23,553 nt of DNA from Candidatus Uhrbacteria bacterium (GCA_016208545.1 JACQXU010000025.1:1-23553), one strand, 5' to 3'; numbered from the stretch's first letter, positions 7,662 to 16,132 are shown. Numbers and translations: made by a program. The notes: a model not told the origin generated them from the sequence alone.

Positions 7662-7854
7662 GATATTATGGACATCACATTATGACTCCAGACTCTATAA
7701 AGAATGAAAAATGGTAATCTGCTTGTTTTTCGCTTGGAAAATTTTTCACCGTATCTACGGATACGGCTCAAATTTTTCCACGCTCCAAAACTGCGCATCT
7801 TACTCATTTTTCATCTTTCTAAGTGCGGTTTCGTAATGTAATGTCCATATCTTA
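7662..7854. repeat. About 190-bp imperfect palindrome (MITE-like or structured divergent regulatory region)
   Basis: The whole divergent spacer folds on itself. The centre is CCGTATC (7749-7755) and GATACGG (7760-7766). Further out, TTTTCC-type arms and ATGAAAAATG/CATTTTTCAT arms pair (about 7702-7711 with 7804-7814). The ends, TATGGACATCACATTATGA (7667-7685) and TCGTAATGTAATGTCCATA (7831-7849), match at 17 of 19 positions. The left half aligns with the reverse complement of the right half over its full length with scattered mismatches and small gaps. No protein is encoded. It could be a small non-autonomous mobile element or a control region for the divergent genes at 7657 and 7857. Confidence 0.7.
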
Positions 7855-7856
7855 GC

Positions 7857-8447
7857 ATGCAACAAGCTCGTATTCAAATTATCGTAGCCGCTCTATTTTT
7901 CACCGTAATTGCCGGTCTTCTTTTGATTCGACGTTTTGATACTCAACCGGAAGAACCAGTTGTAATAGTTTCTGTGTCAGGATCAGAACGAAAAGTTGGC
8001 GAAAAACTTCGACGCGGAGAAATAATTGAAACAAAAGTTGGAGAGTATCTTGCACTTCAAATTGGAGAATCTGTTTTGGTTGGAATTGACGAACGATCGC
8101 GAGTTGAATTATATCGTCTGTTTGCTGATGAACGAATTTTGCGTTTTCCGCGAGGAAGAATTGTTATCGAAAGCCAAGACAAAAAACCGTTTCTGATTGA
8201 AACAAACAAAACTCAAAGTATTGTTGAAAACGGATCAGCGACTTTTATAAATTATGACTACCAACAACTTGTAACAATCGCGCCGATTAAAGGATCAATA
8301 CAAACACACATAAAAAATACAAACGAATATATATTGCTTCCAGTTCCGATCAACGTAAGTGAAAAAAATCCACCGACATATTTGGCCGCAACAACGGATC
8401 CTTTGTCTGGAGCGAAAAAATTTTATGAATGGTTTTTTGGTATATAA
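7857..8447 (+). CDS. Single-pass membrane protein with FecR-like domain
   Basis: The 196-residue product has one N-terminal membrane helix (about residues 8-26, IIVAALFFTVIAGLLLI) and a short stop-transfer (RRF). The exterior domain has the FecR pattern: VSVSGSERKVGEKLRRGEII, then ETKVGEYLALQIGESVLVG and ERSRVELYRL, matching the repeated beta-strands of FecR-type domains. The second half (about 120-196) is not recognised. FecR domains sense or bind ligands outside the cytoplasmic membrane in sigma regulation, but no sigma factor or TonB receptor is nearby, so a structural or cell-wall role is equally possible. The ATG follows the large palindrome by a few bases and has no Shine-Dalgarno sequence. 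Confidence 0.7.
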   Translation: MQQARIQIIVAALFFTVIAGLLLIRRFDTQPEEPVVIVSVSGSERKVGEKLRRGEIIETKVGEYLALQIGESVLVGIDERSRVELYRLFADERILRFPRGRIVIESQDKKPFLIETNKTQSIVENGSATFINYDYQQLVTIAPIKGSIQTHIKNTNEYILLPVPINVSEKNPPTYLAATTDPLSGAKKFYEWFFGI

Positions 8448-8461
8448 ACACCCAAAACCTA
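8447..8461. repeat. Stop-codon-associated repeat, copy A
   Basis: AACACCCAAAACCTA, identical to the copy at 21690-21704. On the minus strand its first three bases are the TAG stop of mnmA. It also touches the end of the plus-strand FecR-like gene. Confidence 0.6.
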
Positions 8462-9550
8462 GTTGATAATTCCTCCACCTAACATCACTTCCCCATTGTA
8501 AAATACAAAAGATTGTCCCGGAGTTACCGCGCGTTGAGGTTTATCAAATTTTACAATAGCTTTTTTTTCTGAAAGAAAAGTAATCGTGCAAGATTGAAGC
8601 GGCTGACGATATCGAATTCGCGCTTCACATTTCAGCACTTTCGGAACCGATTCAACAAGCAGATTGATTTGTTCAACTAAAACTTCATTTTTGTATAAAG
8701 ATTCATGATAATTGCTCGTCACAACGAGTTCTTTTGTTTTTGCACGCTTTTCAACAACGTAATACGGTTTTCCACCGCCAATGTTGAGCCCGTGCCTTTG
8801 TCCGATTGTGAAAAAATTTATTCCTATATGTTCGCCAATCACACGACCGTCGGTTGTGACGATTTTCCCCGGATTTTCTTTGATTCTTGTTTTCAAGAAC
8901 TCACGCATTTCAACTTCGCCAACAAAACAAATTCCAACGCTGTCTTTTTTGTCAGAAACATCGAGTTCGAGCATGTGAGCTTTCGCACGAACTTCCGGTT
9001 TTGTCATTTCGCCGACTGGAAACAAAATCCTCGGTAAAATTTTTCTATCAATCGCCCACAAAAAATATGTTTGATCTTTGTTGGAATCAACAGCTTTCAA
9101 AATCTTCCACTCCGCAACTCCATGACTTAATGATTCCTTGACTCTTCCATAATGCCCTGTCGCCACAAACTCACAGCCAAGACGGTCCGCTTCTCTCACA
9201 AAACGATCAAACTTAATAAATTTGTTGCACATAACATCAGGATTTGGAGTTCGTCCGGCAGATGATTCGCGAAATAAATAATCAATGACGTCTCGACGAT
9301 ATTCTTTTTCAAAATCTAAAGTCATAAATGGAATTCCAAGTTTGGCCGCAACTCTAGCCGCATCGCGTCGTTCTGTTTTCCAACTGCACTCCTTAAACTC
9401 CGATCCTTCACATTTCTCTTCTGACCAATTTTTCATGAAAGCCCCGATCACTTCATAACCTTGTTCCAATAACAAAGCCGCTGACACTGACGAGTCAACG
9501 CCTCCGGACATTCCGAGTAAAACTTTTTTTGGATTAAATTTTTCAGACAT
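8459..9550 (-). CDS. mnmA: tRNA-specific 2-thiouridylase MnmA
   Basis: A 363-residue MnmA. The PP-loop ATP-pyrophosphatase motif SGGVDS is at residues 15-20. The catalytic pair is Cys108 (NPDVMCNKFIKF) and Cys208 (DSVGICFVGE). ATGHYGR and DQTYFLW are further signatures. The enzyme adenylates and thiolates U34 of Lys, Glu and Gln tRNAs, taking sulfur from a relay partner not seen here. It is the last gene of the operon starting at 15148, following the HD phosphohydrolase by 30 bases. Length and motifs are complete, so it should be active. Confidence 0.96.
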   Translation of the reverse strand: MSEKFNPKKVLLGMSGGVDSSVSAALLLEQGYEVIGAFMKNWSEEKCEGSEFKECSWKTERRDAARVAAKLGIPFMTLDFEKEYRRDVIDYLFRESSAGRTPNPDVMCNKFIKFDRFVREADRLGCEFVATGHYGRVKESLSHGVAEWKILKAVDSNKDQTYFLWAIDRKILPRILFPVGEMTKPEVRAKAHMLELDVSDKKDSVGICFVGEVEMREFLKTRIKENPGKIVTTDGRVIGEHIGINFFTIGQRHGLNIGGGKPYYVVEKRAKTKELVVTSNYHESLYKNEVLVEQINLLVESVPKVLKCEARIRYRQPLQSCTITFLSEKKAIVKFDKPQRAVTPGQSFVFYNGEVMLGGGIIN

Positions 9551-9568
9551 AATACCAAAACAAAACCC

Positions 9569-9589
9569 AACACCAAAAACCTAAAACCC
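9569..9589. repeat. Stop-codon-associated repeat, copy B
   Basis: This 21-base tract matches 21690-21710 with one mismatch (A for C at its seventh base). The minus-strand TAG at 9583-9581, the stop of the HD phosphohydrolase gene, occupies the same place as the murB stop in copy C. Both genes end in Gly-Phe-stop encoded by the repeat. Confidence 0.65.
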
Positions 9590-10903
9590 TTTTTTCAGGC
9601 TATCAAACTTCTCTGCGTCCTCGCGAAGAACAAAGAAGTCTGTGAAATTCAATTTTTCGTTATACTTTTGAAGCAAATCAGAATACTTAAAAATTGGAAT
9701 ATACTCAACTCCATTTACTAAACGTTTTGCGACATAAATCATTGTTGCGCGATCCGAAACGCCTTCGCCGAAATGTGAAAGTTCATTTGAAACAGAATGG
9801 GTGAAATATCTAATCTGATTTTGTTTACAGAATTCCGTTAATCGCGAAAGTAAAATTTGATCTTCTTCTTTTGATTTTTGCAAACGCAAAATTCGTTTGG
9901 CAGGAATTCGTTTAACAATATGTTCTGACCAATAATTTTTTGGATTTTCCGATGCCTTAAAAATCTGTTCGATTACTTCCCCATCGCGCAACTGCGTGTA
10001 CAAATACGGATCAGCCGGAATCAAAAGCGGAATTTCATTTGTACAAATCGCTTCTTCGAGATAATGCGCGAAACCGGCTTTTGTTTTGTGATAATAAACT
10101 TGATCTATCATATGATAACGAGCAAGCAACATATCCTCATACGCGCGAACCCCGTTTTCTGAAAGCGTAATGATCATTTCCCCATCTTTTTCTGCGATTC
10201 CGAGGGATGAAATAAGCCAATCAATGTCGAAATTTCCATACGCCACTCCACAAAAATAACTATCGCGCAACAAATAATCCATTCGATCAGCATCTACTTC
10301 ACCGGAAATTAAACCTTTAAGCACTCGTCGCAAACCTGGAATTCGTTCCGTAAATAAATTTAAAAAACCGGAAGGTAAAATATCTTTGTGAATGATTGAC
10401 GCAACGTCTTGCGCAAACGAAGATTCTAGAATTCCTTCGCGAACTAAAGTTTGAATTAAAAGTACGCTGTAATCTTCATGAACAGCCTTTCGGTCAGGTT
10501 TTTGTTTCCACCAAGACCAGTCAAATGGGAAATCACAAAGTTGTGGAAAGATTAGTTCAGTAGCGTGAGAAAAAGGGCCGTGGCCGATGTCGTGAAGAAG
10601 ACCGGCTACGCGAACACAAGAACGAAGAGATTCGATTTCTTCGTTAGACAATTTCGGCGATCCATTATGACTCCATTGTGAAACGGAAAATAAATTATCA
10701 AACAAACGGCCAGCGACGTTCATTGTTCCTATTGAGTGAAGAAAACGATTGTGAACTCCGCCAGGATAAACGTACGAATGCAAAAAACCAAGCTGGCTTA
10801 TGAAACGCAAACGCTGAAAAAATGGATGATCAATTATCGTCCGTTCAAATTCGTTAAATGAGATGCGATGATGGATTGGATCGCGTAGTTCGAAGCCCGA
10901 CAT
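9581..10903 (-). CDS. HD-domain phosphohydrolase (SAMHD1/dGTPase-related family)
   Basis: A 440-residue HD superfamily protein. It opens with RDPIHHRISFNEFERTII and has the metal ligands His56 (FLHSIGT), His104-Asp105 (GLLHDIGHGPFSHATE) and a distal Asp in GEVDADRMDYLLRD (201-214). This is the layout of COG1078-type proteins related to dNTP triphosphohydrolases. It may hydrolyse dNTPs or another nucleotide; the substrate is not determinable here. The start lies 11 bases after the uppP stop. The last residues, KKGF, come partly from the repeat copy B. It sits between uppP and mnmA in the operon from 15148. Confidence 0.85.
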   Translation of the reverse strand: MSGFELRDPIHHRISFNEFERTIIDHPFFQRLRFISQLGFLHSYVYPGGVHNRFLHSIGTMNVAGRLFDNLFSVSQWSHNGSPKLSNEEIESLRSCVRVAGLLHDIGHGPFSHATELIFPQLCDFPFDWSWWKQKPDRKAVHEDYSVLLIQTLVREGILESSFAQDVASIIHKDILPSGFLNLFTERIPGLRRVLKGLISGEVDADRMDYLLRDSYFCGVAYGNFDIDWLISSLGIAEKDGEMIITLSENGVRAYEDMLLARYHMIDQVYYHKTKAGFAHYLEEAICTNEIPLLIPADPYLYTQLRDGEVIEQIFKASENPKNYWSEHIVKRIPAKRILRLQKSKEEDQILLSRLTEFCKQNQIRYFTHSVSNELSHFGEGVSDRATMIYVAKRLVNGVEYIPIFKYSDLLQKYNEKLNFTDFFVLREDAEKFDSLKKGF

Positions 10904-10914
10904 ACATCAACACC

Positions 10915-11676
10915 CTACCAAATCAAAATCAAAATTCCAAGAATGATTCTAAAAATAGCCAGTTCTGCGAATGTTCCGCGGCCTGCGAGCCATGTTCGCA
11001 AAACACGAATTGTAATCAAAGATGTAATGAATGCTGTAGTCATTCCGACAAAAAGTGGAAATAAACTGACGTCGGTCGGTTCGTTCACGAATTTCCAAAC
11101 TCCATACGAACCAGCGATCGCGATTGACGGAATACTCAATAGAAAAGAAAAGGTCGTTGCGGTTGATCTTGAAAGTCCACCGAACAAGCCAGCGGTAATT
11201 GTGATTCCGGAACGCGATGTTCCTGGGATAATCGAGATCGCTTGTGCGCAACCGATAAAAAACGACCGTTTCCATCCAACACTATTTGTTGCATCTTTGA
11301 TTTCTTTTGCAAAATGATCTGCCAAATACAAAATAATTCCCCAAACGATAAATGAAACAGCCACGATTTCGGCAGATCGAAAAGATAAACCGAAAACAAC
11401 TTCTAGAAAAAAACCACCGATCAAAATAGGAATTGTTGAAAGCAAAATCCAAAAAATAACTCGCCGCTCGGAAATGAAAAGACGTTTCACATCCGGAAAC
11501 AACGCAACAATAACTCCGCCGAGTGTCGCGAGATGAATAGATGCGTCAAATGCTAAATCCTGCAATTTCCAATCAAAAAATTTTGGAACCAAAATTAAAA
11601 AACCAGAACTGGAAATCGGAAGAAATTCAGCAACACCCTGAACCAAACCTAATATGAACGCTTGAAAAATCGTCAT
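10915..11676 (-). CDS. uppP: Undecaprenyl-diphosphatase UppP (BacA)
   Basis: A 253-residue polytopic membrane protein with both family motifs: GVAEFLPISSSG at residues 14-25 and PGTSRSGITIT at 151-161, which form the active site. It dephosphorylates undecaprenyl pyrophosphate to recycle the lipid carrier used for peptidoglycan and glycans. Start choice: ATG at 11676 (MTIFQAFILGLVQG) lies one base after the TGA of the ATPase gene, so translation is probably coupled. A TTG at 11685 would give three more residues but is less likely. Length agrees with the family (about 255-275). It shares the carrier-lipid pathway with MurJ and MurB elsewhere in this window. Confidence 0.95.
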   Translation of the reverse strand: MTIFQAFILGLVQGVAEFLPISSSGFLILVPKFFDWKLQDLAFDASIHLATLGGVIVALFPDVKRLFISERRVIFWILLSTIPILIGGFFLEVVFGLSFRSAEIVAVSFIVWGIILYLADHFAKEIKDATNSVGWKRSFFIGCAQAISIIPGTSRSGITITAGLFGGLSRSTATTFSFLLSIPSIAIAGSYGVWKFVNEPTDVSLFPLFVGMTTAFITSLITIRVLRTWLAGRGTFAELAIFRIILGILILIW

Positions 11677-11677
11677 G

Positions 11678-13585
11678 TCATTCAAATTTTATCGTTTGTC
11701 CTTGACGAAGCGAGCCGGAAAGAGGGACTGACGGCGCTGAAGGGGGACGTTCGGCAACCACAAGAGTTTGTTTATTTTTACGATTGCGTTTACGTTTTTT
11801 GTTTATTTTGTCAGGCGAGATTTGACGCGAACTGACGGCTGGCGGGAAACCCGCGGCAGTCGGCTGAACAGTAACCACGGTAGGAATTGATTTTTTAATT
11901 TCTTCAGTTAGCCAGTCGACTTTAATTTGAACCTGCGATGCCTCGACTCTCACGCCGTTGGGAGGATTACTCGGAATGACAGAAACCGGCGCCTTTTTAA
12001 CCTGTTCCTTCAATTGATTTAACTTTACTGCCGGTTCCTGCGACACTCGTTCAACCACTTCTCCGCCTGACGGACGTGGCAATGGTTTAGTTTTTGGTTT
12101 TCCGTGTTTTCGTTCTTCGCGCACAATCTCAATACATTTTTCACAATAAATCGGCCGCGAACGATCAAGTTCGACAGCCAAAACAATCTGTTTGTCGCAT
12201 CGAGTGCAATTGTATTCGAATCGCGGCTTTCGCGACGTTTTTGCCATTTTCTTTTTTTCATCAGCCTCTTTCAAAAGTGTTTCCATGTCAGCATTTTCCA
12301 TTCCACTCCATTTCAAAATTTTATCCTCAATATCTTTTCTAGGATTCGCGTATCTTTCGCGTGAAACTCGAATCACGCGTTCTTCAGAACCAGTTCGTTT
12401 TGAAATCGGCGGCAAAGTAATAGCTGAAAACGGCTGGCTTGAAACTCCATCAATCAACAATTTTAAATAAACGTTATATTTTGGAAGATTGATAATGTCT
12501 TCAGGCATAAACCGCGGAGCGAATTCTTTTTCCATATACAATCCGTCTGGCGAACCGACTCGATACGAAATTATTGTTCCAACGTTTCCAAAAACCGCTT
12601 CGCGAACTTCATCGGTTAACTGCGCAATGTATTGATGAGCCATTGTCAAACACAAACGATATTTGCGCGCTTCGGAAAGAATTCCAGCAAACGATTCAAC
12701 TGCGAAATTTTGAAACTCATCAACATACAAATAAAAATCTTTTCGATCTTTTTCAGGAACATCAACACGTTCCATCGCGGCGAGCTGTAATTTTGTGATC
12801 AAAAGTCCGCCAAGAAGTCTAGAATTATCTTCTCCAATGCGACCTTTTGAAAGATTGATAATAAAAATTTTTTCCGAATCCATAATGTCGCGAATCTGAA
12901 TCGTTGATTTCACTTGCGCGACAATGTTTCGAATAACAGACGCAGATAAAAATTGTCCAATTTTGTTTTGAATTGGAGCCACGGCCTCTTGCGCGTATTT
13001 ATCGTTATACGATGCGAATTCTTTTAGCCAAAATTGCTTGACAACAGGATCGCTGACATTTCCGACAATTCGATTTCTAAATTCCTCTTCAGAAAGCATC
13101 CGGTTGATTCCGAGAAGTGTTTGTCCAGGATTATCAAGCAAAGCCAAAATAGTGTTGTTCAAAATGTATTCCATACGCGAAGACCACATATTTTCCCAGA
13201 TCTTTTTGAACACTCCCATCATTCCGCTTGCAACAAGATGTTTATGACGTTCGCTTACAGCTTCCAAAATATTGAATCCGATCGGAAAATCAACATCAGA
13301 TGGATTGAAATAAATAACGTCGTTAATACGCCAACTTGGAATGTAATCAATCAATTTTTCAGCAGTGTCTCCGTGAGGATCAACATAACAACAGCCGTGG
13401 CCAGCATAAATGTCAGACAAAATAAAATTTTCTAGCAATGTAGTTTTTCCCATGCCTGTTTTTCCAATCACATAAACATGACGACGACGGTCGTCGGTTT
13501 TGATTCCAAACTTTGTCATTGAATTTCTAAAATTCGTCTTGGCAAAGTATGTAACTTCATTTTCATGATCGTGATTGTGGGACAT
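11678..13585 (-). CDS. VirD4/HerA-like ATPase with C-terminal zinc ribbon
   Basis: A 635-residue product. Walker A GKTGMGKTT is at residues 41-49, and Walker B YLYVDEFQNF is at about 285-294. A sensor-like segment LTMAHQYIAQL follows. This is the layout of VirD4/TraG and HerA-type hexameric ATPases that move DNA or protein. After the ATPase core comes a zinc ribbon (CTRCDKQ...YCEKC, about residues 467-490), then a proline-rich and a very basic segment (KINKKRKRNRKN). No membrane helix is present; the upstream 504-residue membrane protein probably anchors it. ATG 13585 was chosen; an earlier frame start at 13627 would read the intergenic repeat. Similar pairs are frequent in Patescibacteria; the substrate is unknown. 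Confidence 0.85.
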   Translation of the reverse strand: MSHNHDHENEVTYFAKTNFRNSMTKFGIKTDDRRRHVYVIGKTGMGKTTLLENFILSDIYAGHGCCYVDPHGDTAEKLIDYIPSWRINDVIYFNPSDVDFPIGFNILEAVSERHKHLVASGMMGVFKKIWENMWSSRMEYILNNTILALLDNPGQTLLGINRMLSEEEFRNRIVGNVSDPVVKQFWLKEFASYNDKYAQEAVAPIQNKIGQFLSASVIRNIVAQVKSTIQIRDIMDSEKIFIINLSKGRIGEDNSRLLGGLLITKLQLAAMERVDVPEKDRKDFYLYVDEFQNFAVESFAGILSEARKYRLCLTMAHQYIAQLTDEVREAVFGNVGTIISYRVGSPDGLYMEKEFAPRFMPEDIINLPKYNVYLKLLIDGVSSQPFSAITLPPISKRTGSEERVIRVSRERYANPRKDIEDKILKWSGMENADMETLLKEADEKKKMAKTSRKPRFEYNCTRCDKQIVLAVELDRSRPIYCEKCIEIVREERKHGKPKTKPLPRPSGGEVVERVSQEPAVKLNQLKEQVKKAPVSVIPSNPPNGVRVEASQVQIKVDWLTEEIKKSIPTVVTVQPTAAGFPPAVSSRQISPDKINKKRKRNRKNKQTLVVAERPPSAPSVPLSGSLRQGQTIKFE

Positions 13586-13592
13586 AGGAATA

Positions 13593-13633
13593 AAAGTCAA
13601 AAAGGACCAAAAGGTCTGAAAGGTCAAAAAGTG
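13593..13633. repeat. Intergenic GGTC-rich repeat tract
   Basis: The 48-base spacer between the membrane-protein stop and the ATPase start carries imperfect tandem copies of AAAGGTC/AAAAGTC-type units, including GGACC...GGTCT inverted arms. A tract of similar composition lies at 18139-18170 upstream of secD. Confidence 0.45.
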
Positions 13634-15148
13634 TCAAATCGGTAAATTCGGCGGGACAAAATCATTGGTTTTTGTCGGCGATTTAACAATTGGAACTTCC
13701 GCTGTTCCGATTGTGTCAAATTTTTCTTCCTTTTCCTCCATTACCTCCTTTTCTTCCTTTTCCTCCATTACCTCCTTTTCCTCCTCCTCCTTCCCAACTG
13801 CAAAAGTGTCCTCTTCAAACGTAATAGGTAACCCAACAGGCGGTTCGGCTCGTCGAGCTTCGGCTTTTTTAACCAAAGGCGCCTTGAAACTTATCGTTGG
13901 GAAATGCCAAAGCGAAGCAATTTCTTCCACATTCAAAAACGACGGATTCGCTCCAATTCCCCAACTTCGATTTTTGTATGCCTTCATTAGTCTTTCTTGT
14001 TTCTGCGTGTAAACCCAGCGCATCCAAAAATAATCGTCTTTCGGAACTTGCGGGATGAAAAGTTCAAACTTGTTCAAAGCAAGATCCGCATATTGATTCA
14101 AAATTCCTTTCACCATTCCTGTTCGCTCGACTTTCACAAACGCGTTTTTTTTCGCAACGTAAAGAATTCTAATTTTTGTTCCCATTCCAACTTTTGACAA
14201 TTTTCGATACAAAGCATCGGCTTCTTTTGTTTCCTGAAGCGGCAACAAAACATACGGCTCTTTTTTCACTTCTTCTGTCATTCCAAACAATCCTCCCAAA
14301 TCCATTCCGGTTGCTTCGCCAACGACTCCTATCGGCCAGGACACAACAGATTCGATTGAAGAAACTATCGCGCTTTTTTTGACTTGTTCTGTTTTTCCGT
14401 AAAGTTTGTTCAAACGGGCCATTCCTTCTTTTATCCAATCATTAGTTGATGGTTGAATAATCATTTGAAACCAAAAATGTTCTCCTGGACGCATTTTTGC
14501 AAGTTGCTCAAGTGTGTGTCCGAGCGGATCTTTTATTTCGCCAGTGACTTTATCTTCAAAATCAATATAAGTTTTAATCGGATACATTGAAGGCTTCGAC
14601 AGTTTGAATTCTCCGCCCCACATTTCATATTCATCATTTGAAAATTTTGATGGAAAGGCTTTTGTGTAATCCTCGACCTCGGAAATTTCAGCGTCCGGAT
14701 AATGCGCGTAAATTCCAGCTTCGATCATGTCGCGAAAACGAGTTTGAGTGCGAACTAAAAATTGAATATATCCTTCTGACGAAATTATCTCAAAAGAAAA
14801 ACTTGGGTGATATTTTCCAACAATCCACTCTTCTTTCCATGTCAGAGTCGATTTGGCGCCATAGAGACTTGAAAACAAATTTTCAAGAGCTTTTGGAGTT
14901 TGTTCAGTCATTGATGGGACGTCGATCGCAAGAAAAACAAATTTCAAAGTTTTTGACCATTCGCCTTGACGATAATTTTGCCACATGTGCACAAATCCCC
15001 AAGCAATCGTAATCGCAATCGGAATCCATCCAAACCAAATTAAAAAATCAAAAAGAATAACGTCAATCGGACGCTGAAAAAATGGAATTGCGGAAGCGGA
15101 AGTTTGAACCGTTTGCTGAACAATCGGTATTGCAAAAATAGGAAGCAT
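13634..15148 (-). CDS. Conserved one-pass membrane protein paired with the VirD4/HerA-like ATPase
   Basis: A 504-residue protein with one membrane helix near the N-terminus (about 28-52, DVILFDFLIWFGWIPIAI...) and a large cytoplasmic part. Recognisable conserved patches include VPSMTEQTPKALENLFSSLY, TWKEEWIVGKYHPSFSFEI and PLGHTLEQLAKMRPGEHFWF. I know this pattern as a protein that precedes VirD4/HerA-type ATPases in Patescibacteria, but I cannot assign a biochemical function. It probably forms the membrane base of the ATPase complex. The C-terminal tail is acidic and repetitive (EEKEVMEEKEE twice), encoded by a perfect 27-bp tandem duplication. ATG 15148 was chosen over a TTG at 15157. It is the first gene of the operon. 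Confidence 0.75.
   Translation of the reverse strand: MLPIFAIPIVQQTVQTSASAIPFFQRPIDVILFDFLIWFGWIPIAITIAWGFVHMWQNYRQGEWSKTLKFVFLAIDVPSMTEQTPKALENLFSSLYGAKSTLTWKEEWIVGKYHPSFSFEIISSEGYIQFLVRTQTRFRDMIEAGIYAHYPDAEISEVEDYTKAFPSKFSNDEYEMWGGEFKLSKPSMYPIKTYIDFEDKVTGEIKDPLGHTLEQLAKMRPGEHFWFQMIIQPSTNDWIKEGMARLNKLYGKTEQVKKSAIVSSIESVVSWPIGVVGEATGMDLGGLFGMTEEVKKEPYVLLPLQETKEADALYRKLSKVGMGTKIRILYVAKKNAFVKVERTGMVKGILNQYADLALNKFELFIPQVPKDDYFWMRWVYTQKQERLMKAYKNRSWGIGANPSFLNVEEIASLWHFPTISFKAPLVKKAEARRAEPPVGLPITFEEDTFAVGKEEEEKEVMEEKEEKEVMEEKEEKFDTIGTAEVPIVKSPTKTNDFVPPNLPI
13724..13777. repeat. Perfect 27-bp tandem duplication inside the membrane-protein gene
   Basis: The 27 bases at 13724-13750 are repeated without change at 13751-13777. 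Both are in frame and encode KEVMEEKEE in the charged C-terminal tail. A degenerate partial unit follows. The identity suggests a recent duplication or slippage, and copy number may vary between strains. Confidence 0.9.
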
Positions 15149-15162
15149 ACCCTTCAAACTTT

Positions 15163-15191
15163 ATTATATCAAAACAACAAGCGGATGTCGC
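15163..15191 (-). promoter_or_regulatory. Promoter of the ATPase-uppP-mnmA operon
   Basis: On the minus strand a perfect TATAAT (15168-15163) is preceded, after 17 bases, by GCGACA (15191-15186), which matches TTGACA at the last four bases. The expected start is about 8 bases before the ATG at 15148. The -35 overlaps the stem-loop that ends the secF transcript, so one gene's terminator and the next gene's promoter share DNA. Confidence 0.65.
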
Positions 15192-15201
15192 CTGTTGTTT
15201 T
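15171..15201 (-). terminator. Stem-loop terminator after secF
   Basis: AAAACAACA (15171-15179) and TGTTGTTTT (15193-15201) pair perfectly. One mismatch, a GCG/CGC segment and a 5-base loop complete the hairpin. On the minus strand the descending arm ends in TTTT, after the secF stop at 15221. The structure is symmetrical and T-rich on both strands, so it could act in either direction. Confidence 0.6.
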
Positions 15202-15220
15202 TTATCCCTTTCCTATTCTC

Positions 15221-15241
15221 CTACTCTGCTACTTTCCTACT
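15221..15241. repeat. 21-bp repeat encoding the end of SecF, copy 1
   Basis: This 21-base tract matches 22689-22709 at 20 of 21 positions (G for A at 15228). On the minus strand it encodes the last six residues of SecF (SRKVAE) and the TAG stop. The pattern continues beyond the stop as further AGTAGGAA-like units to about 15205. Confidence 0.7.
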
Positions 15242-16123
15242 CTTCATTTTCTCCCAAACAATCAAAAGCGGACTTGCTAAAAAGATTGAAGAATATGATC
15301 CGATTCCGATTCCAATAATAAGTGCCAGCGCGAACGGACGTGTGCTTTCTCCTCCAAAAATAAAAATCGCCAGTAATGCAAGAATTGTTGTCAAACTTGT
15401 GTTAAGAGAACGAAGAATGGTTTGTTCAATACTTTGTTCAACGGTTTCTGTTAAAGACGACGAGGTTCGGCGTAATAGATTTTCTCGTGTGCGATCAAAA
15501 ACAACGATTGTGTCGTTTATGGAATAACCTAAAACCGTGAGTGCCGCGGCCACAATTGCGGCTCCGACTTCCCAACCAAACCAAATTCCAAAAAGTGTAA
15601 ACGCACCAAGCATGATTATTACATCGTGAAAAGCTGTTAAAACTGTGATAGCGGCGTATTTCCAAGAGGCGACCGGTTCTGAAACTTTCCTGAATGCCCA
15701 GGCAACATAAAGCCCAATCAAAACCAAAGTTAAAATAACTCCGATTGTTGCAGTTTTGCGAAGCTCGCTTCCAATTATAGGACCGACTGATTCAAAACTC
15801 AACTCATTCAAATTTCCGTGCGCTGTTCGTGCCGCATTCAAAACAGCTTGATGCTCTTCTTCTGAAAGCGCTTGGGTTCTCACAAGATAACCTTGTTCGC
15901 CAGTAGTTTGAATCGTTGAATCTTTATATCCAGCTTCTTCAAAAGTCTGACGTAAAGAACCAATGCTAACTGGTTTGTCAAATTCAATTTCCATCAGACT
16001 TCCGCCGGTAAAATCAACACCGAATTTCAATCCTGGATAAATCACGAGCACAATACTCGCAATAACTAAAAATCCAGAAAGAAAAAGCCAATAATTTTTG
16101 TTTTTTATTACGTTGAGTCTCAT
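15221..16123 (-). CDS. secF: Protein translocase subunit SecF
   Basis: A 300-residue SecF. After the first membrane helix comes GVDFTGGSLMEIEF, the family's periplasmic start motif. The later helices include GYSINDTIVVFDRTREN, the conserved SecF segment. Family knowledge: with SecD it uses the proton motive force to pull proteins out of the SecYEG channel on the outer face of the membrane. The start lies 9 bases after the secD stop, so the pair is one transcription unit. The final residues SRKVAE are encoded by a repeat sequence also found upstream of murB, so this tail is probably not under functional constraint. Confidence 0.95.
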   Translation of the reverse strand: MRLNVIKNKNYWLFLSGFLVIASIVLVIYPGLKFGVDFTGGSLMEIEFDKPVSIGSLRQTFEEAGYKDSTIQTTGEQGYLVRTQALSEEEHQAVLNAARTAHGNLNELSFESVGPIIGSELRKTATIGVILTLVLIGLYVAWAFRKVSEPVASWKYAAITVLTAFHDVIIMLGAFTLFGIWFGWEVGAAIVAAALTVLGYSINDTIVVFDRTRENLLRRTSSSLTETVEQSIEQTILRSLNTSLTTILALLAIFIFGGESTRPFALALIIGIGIGSYSSIFLASPLLIVWEKMKSRKVAE

Positions 16124-16132
16124 AGTGTTGGT

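Noticed and set aside
7658..7807. N-terminal extension of the CPHC protein
   Set aside because: The added residues are a translation of the large palindrome and do not resemble the thioredoxin fold.
13586..13627. Fourteen-codon extension of the VirD4/HerA-like ATPase
   Set aside because: It reads the intergenic GGTC repeat tract; MSHNHDHE at 13585 is the likely start.
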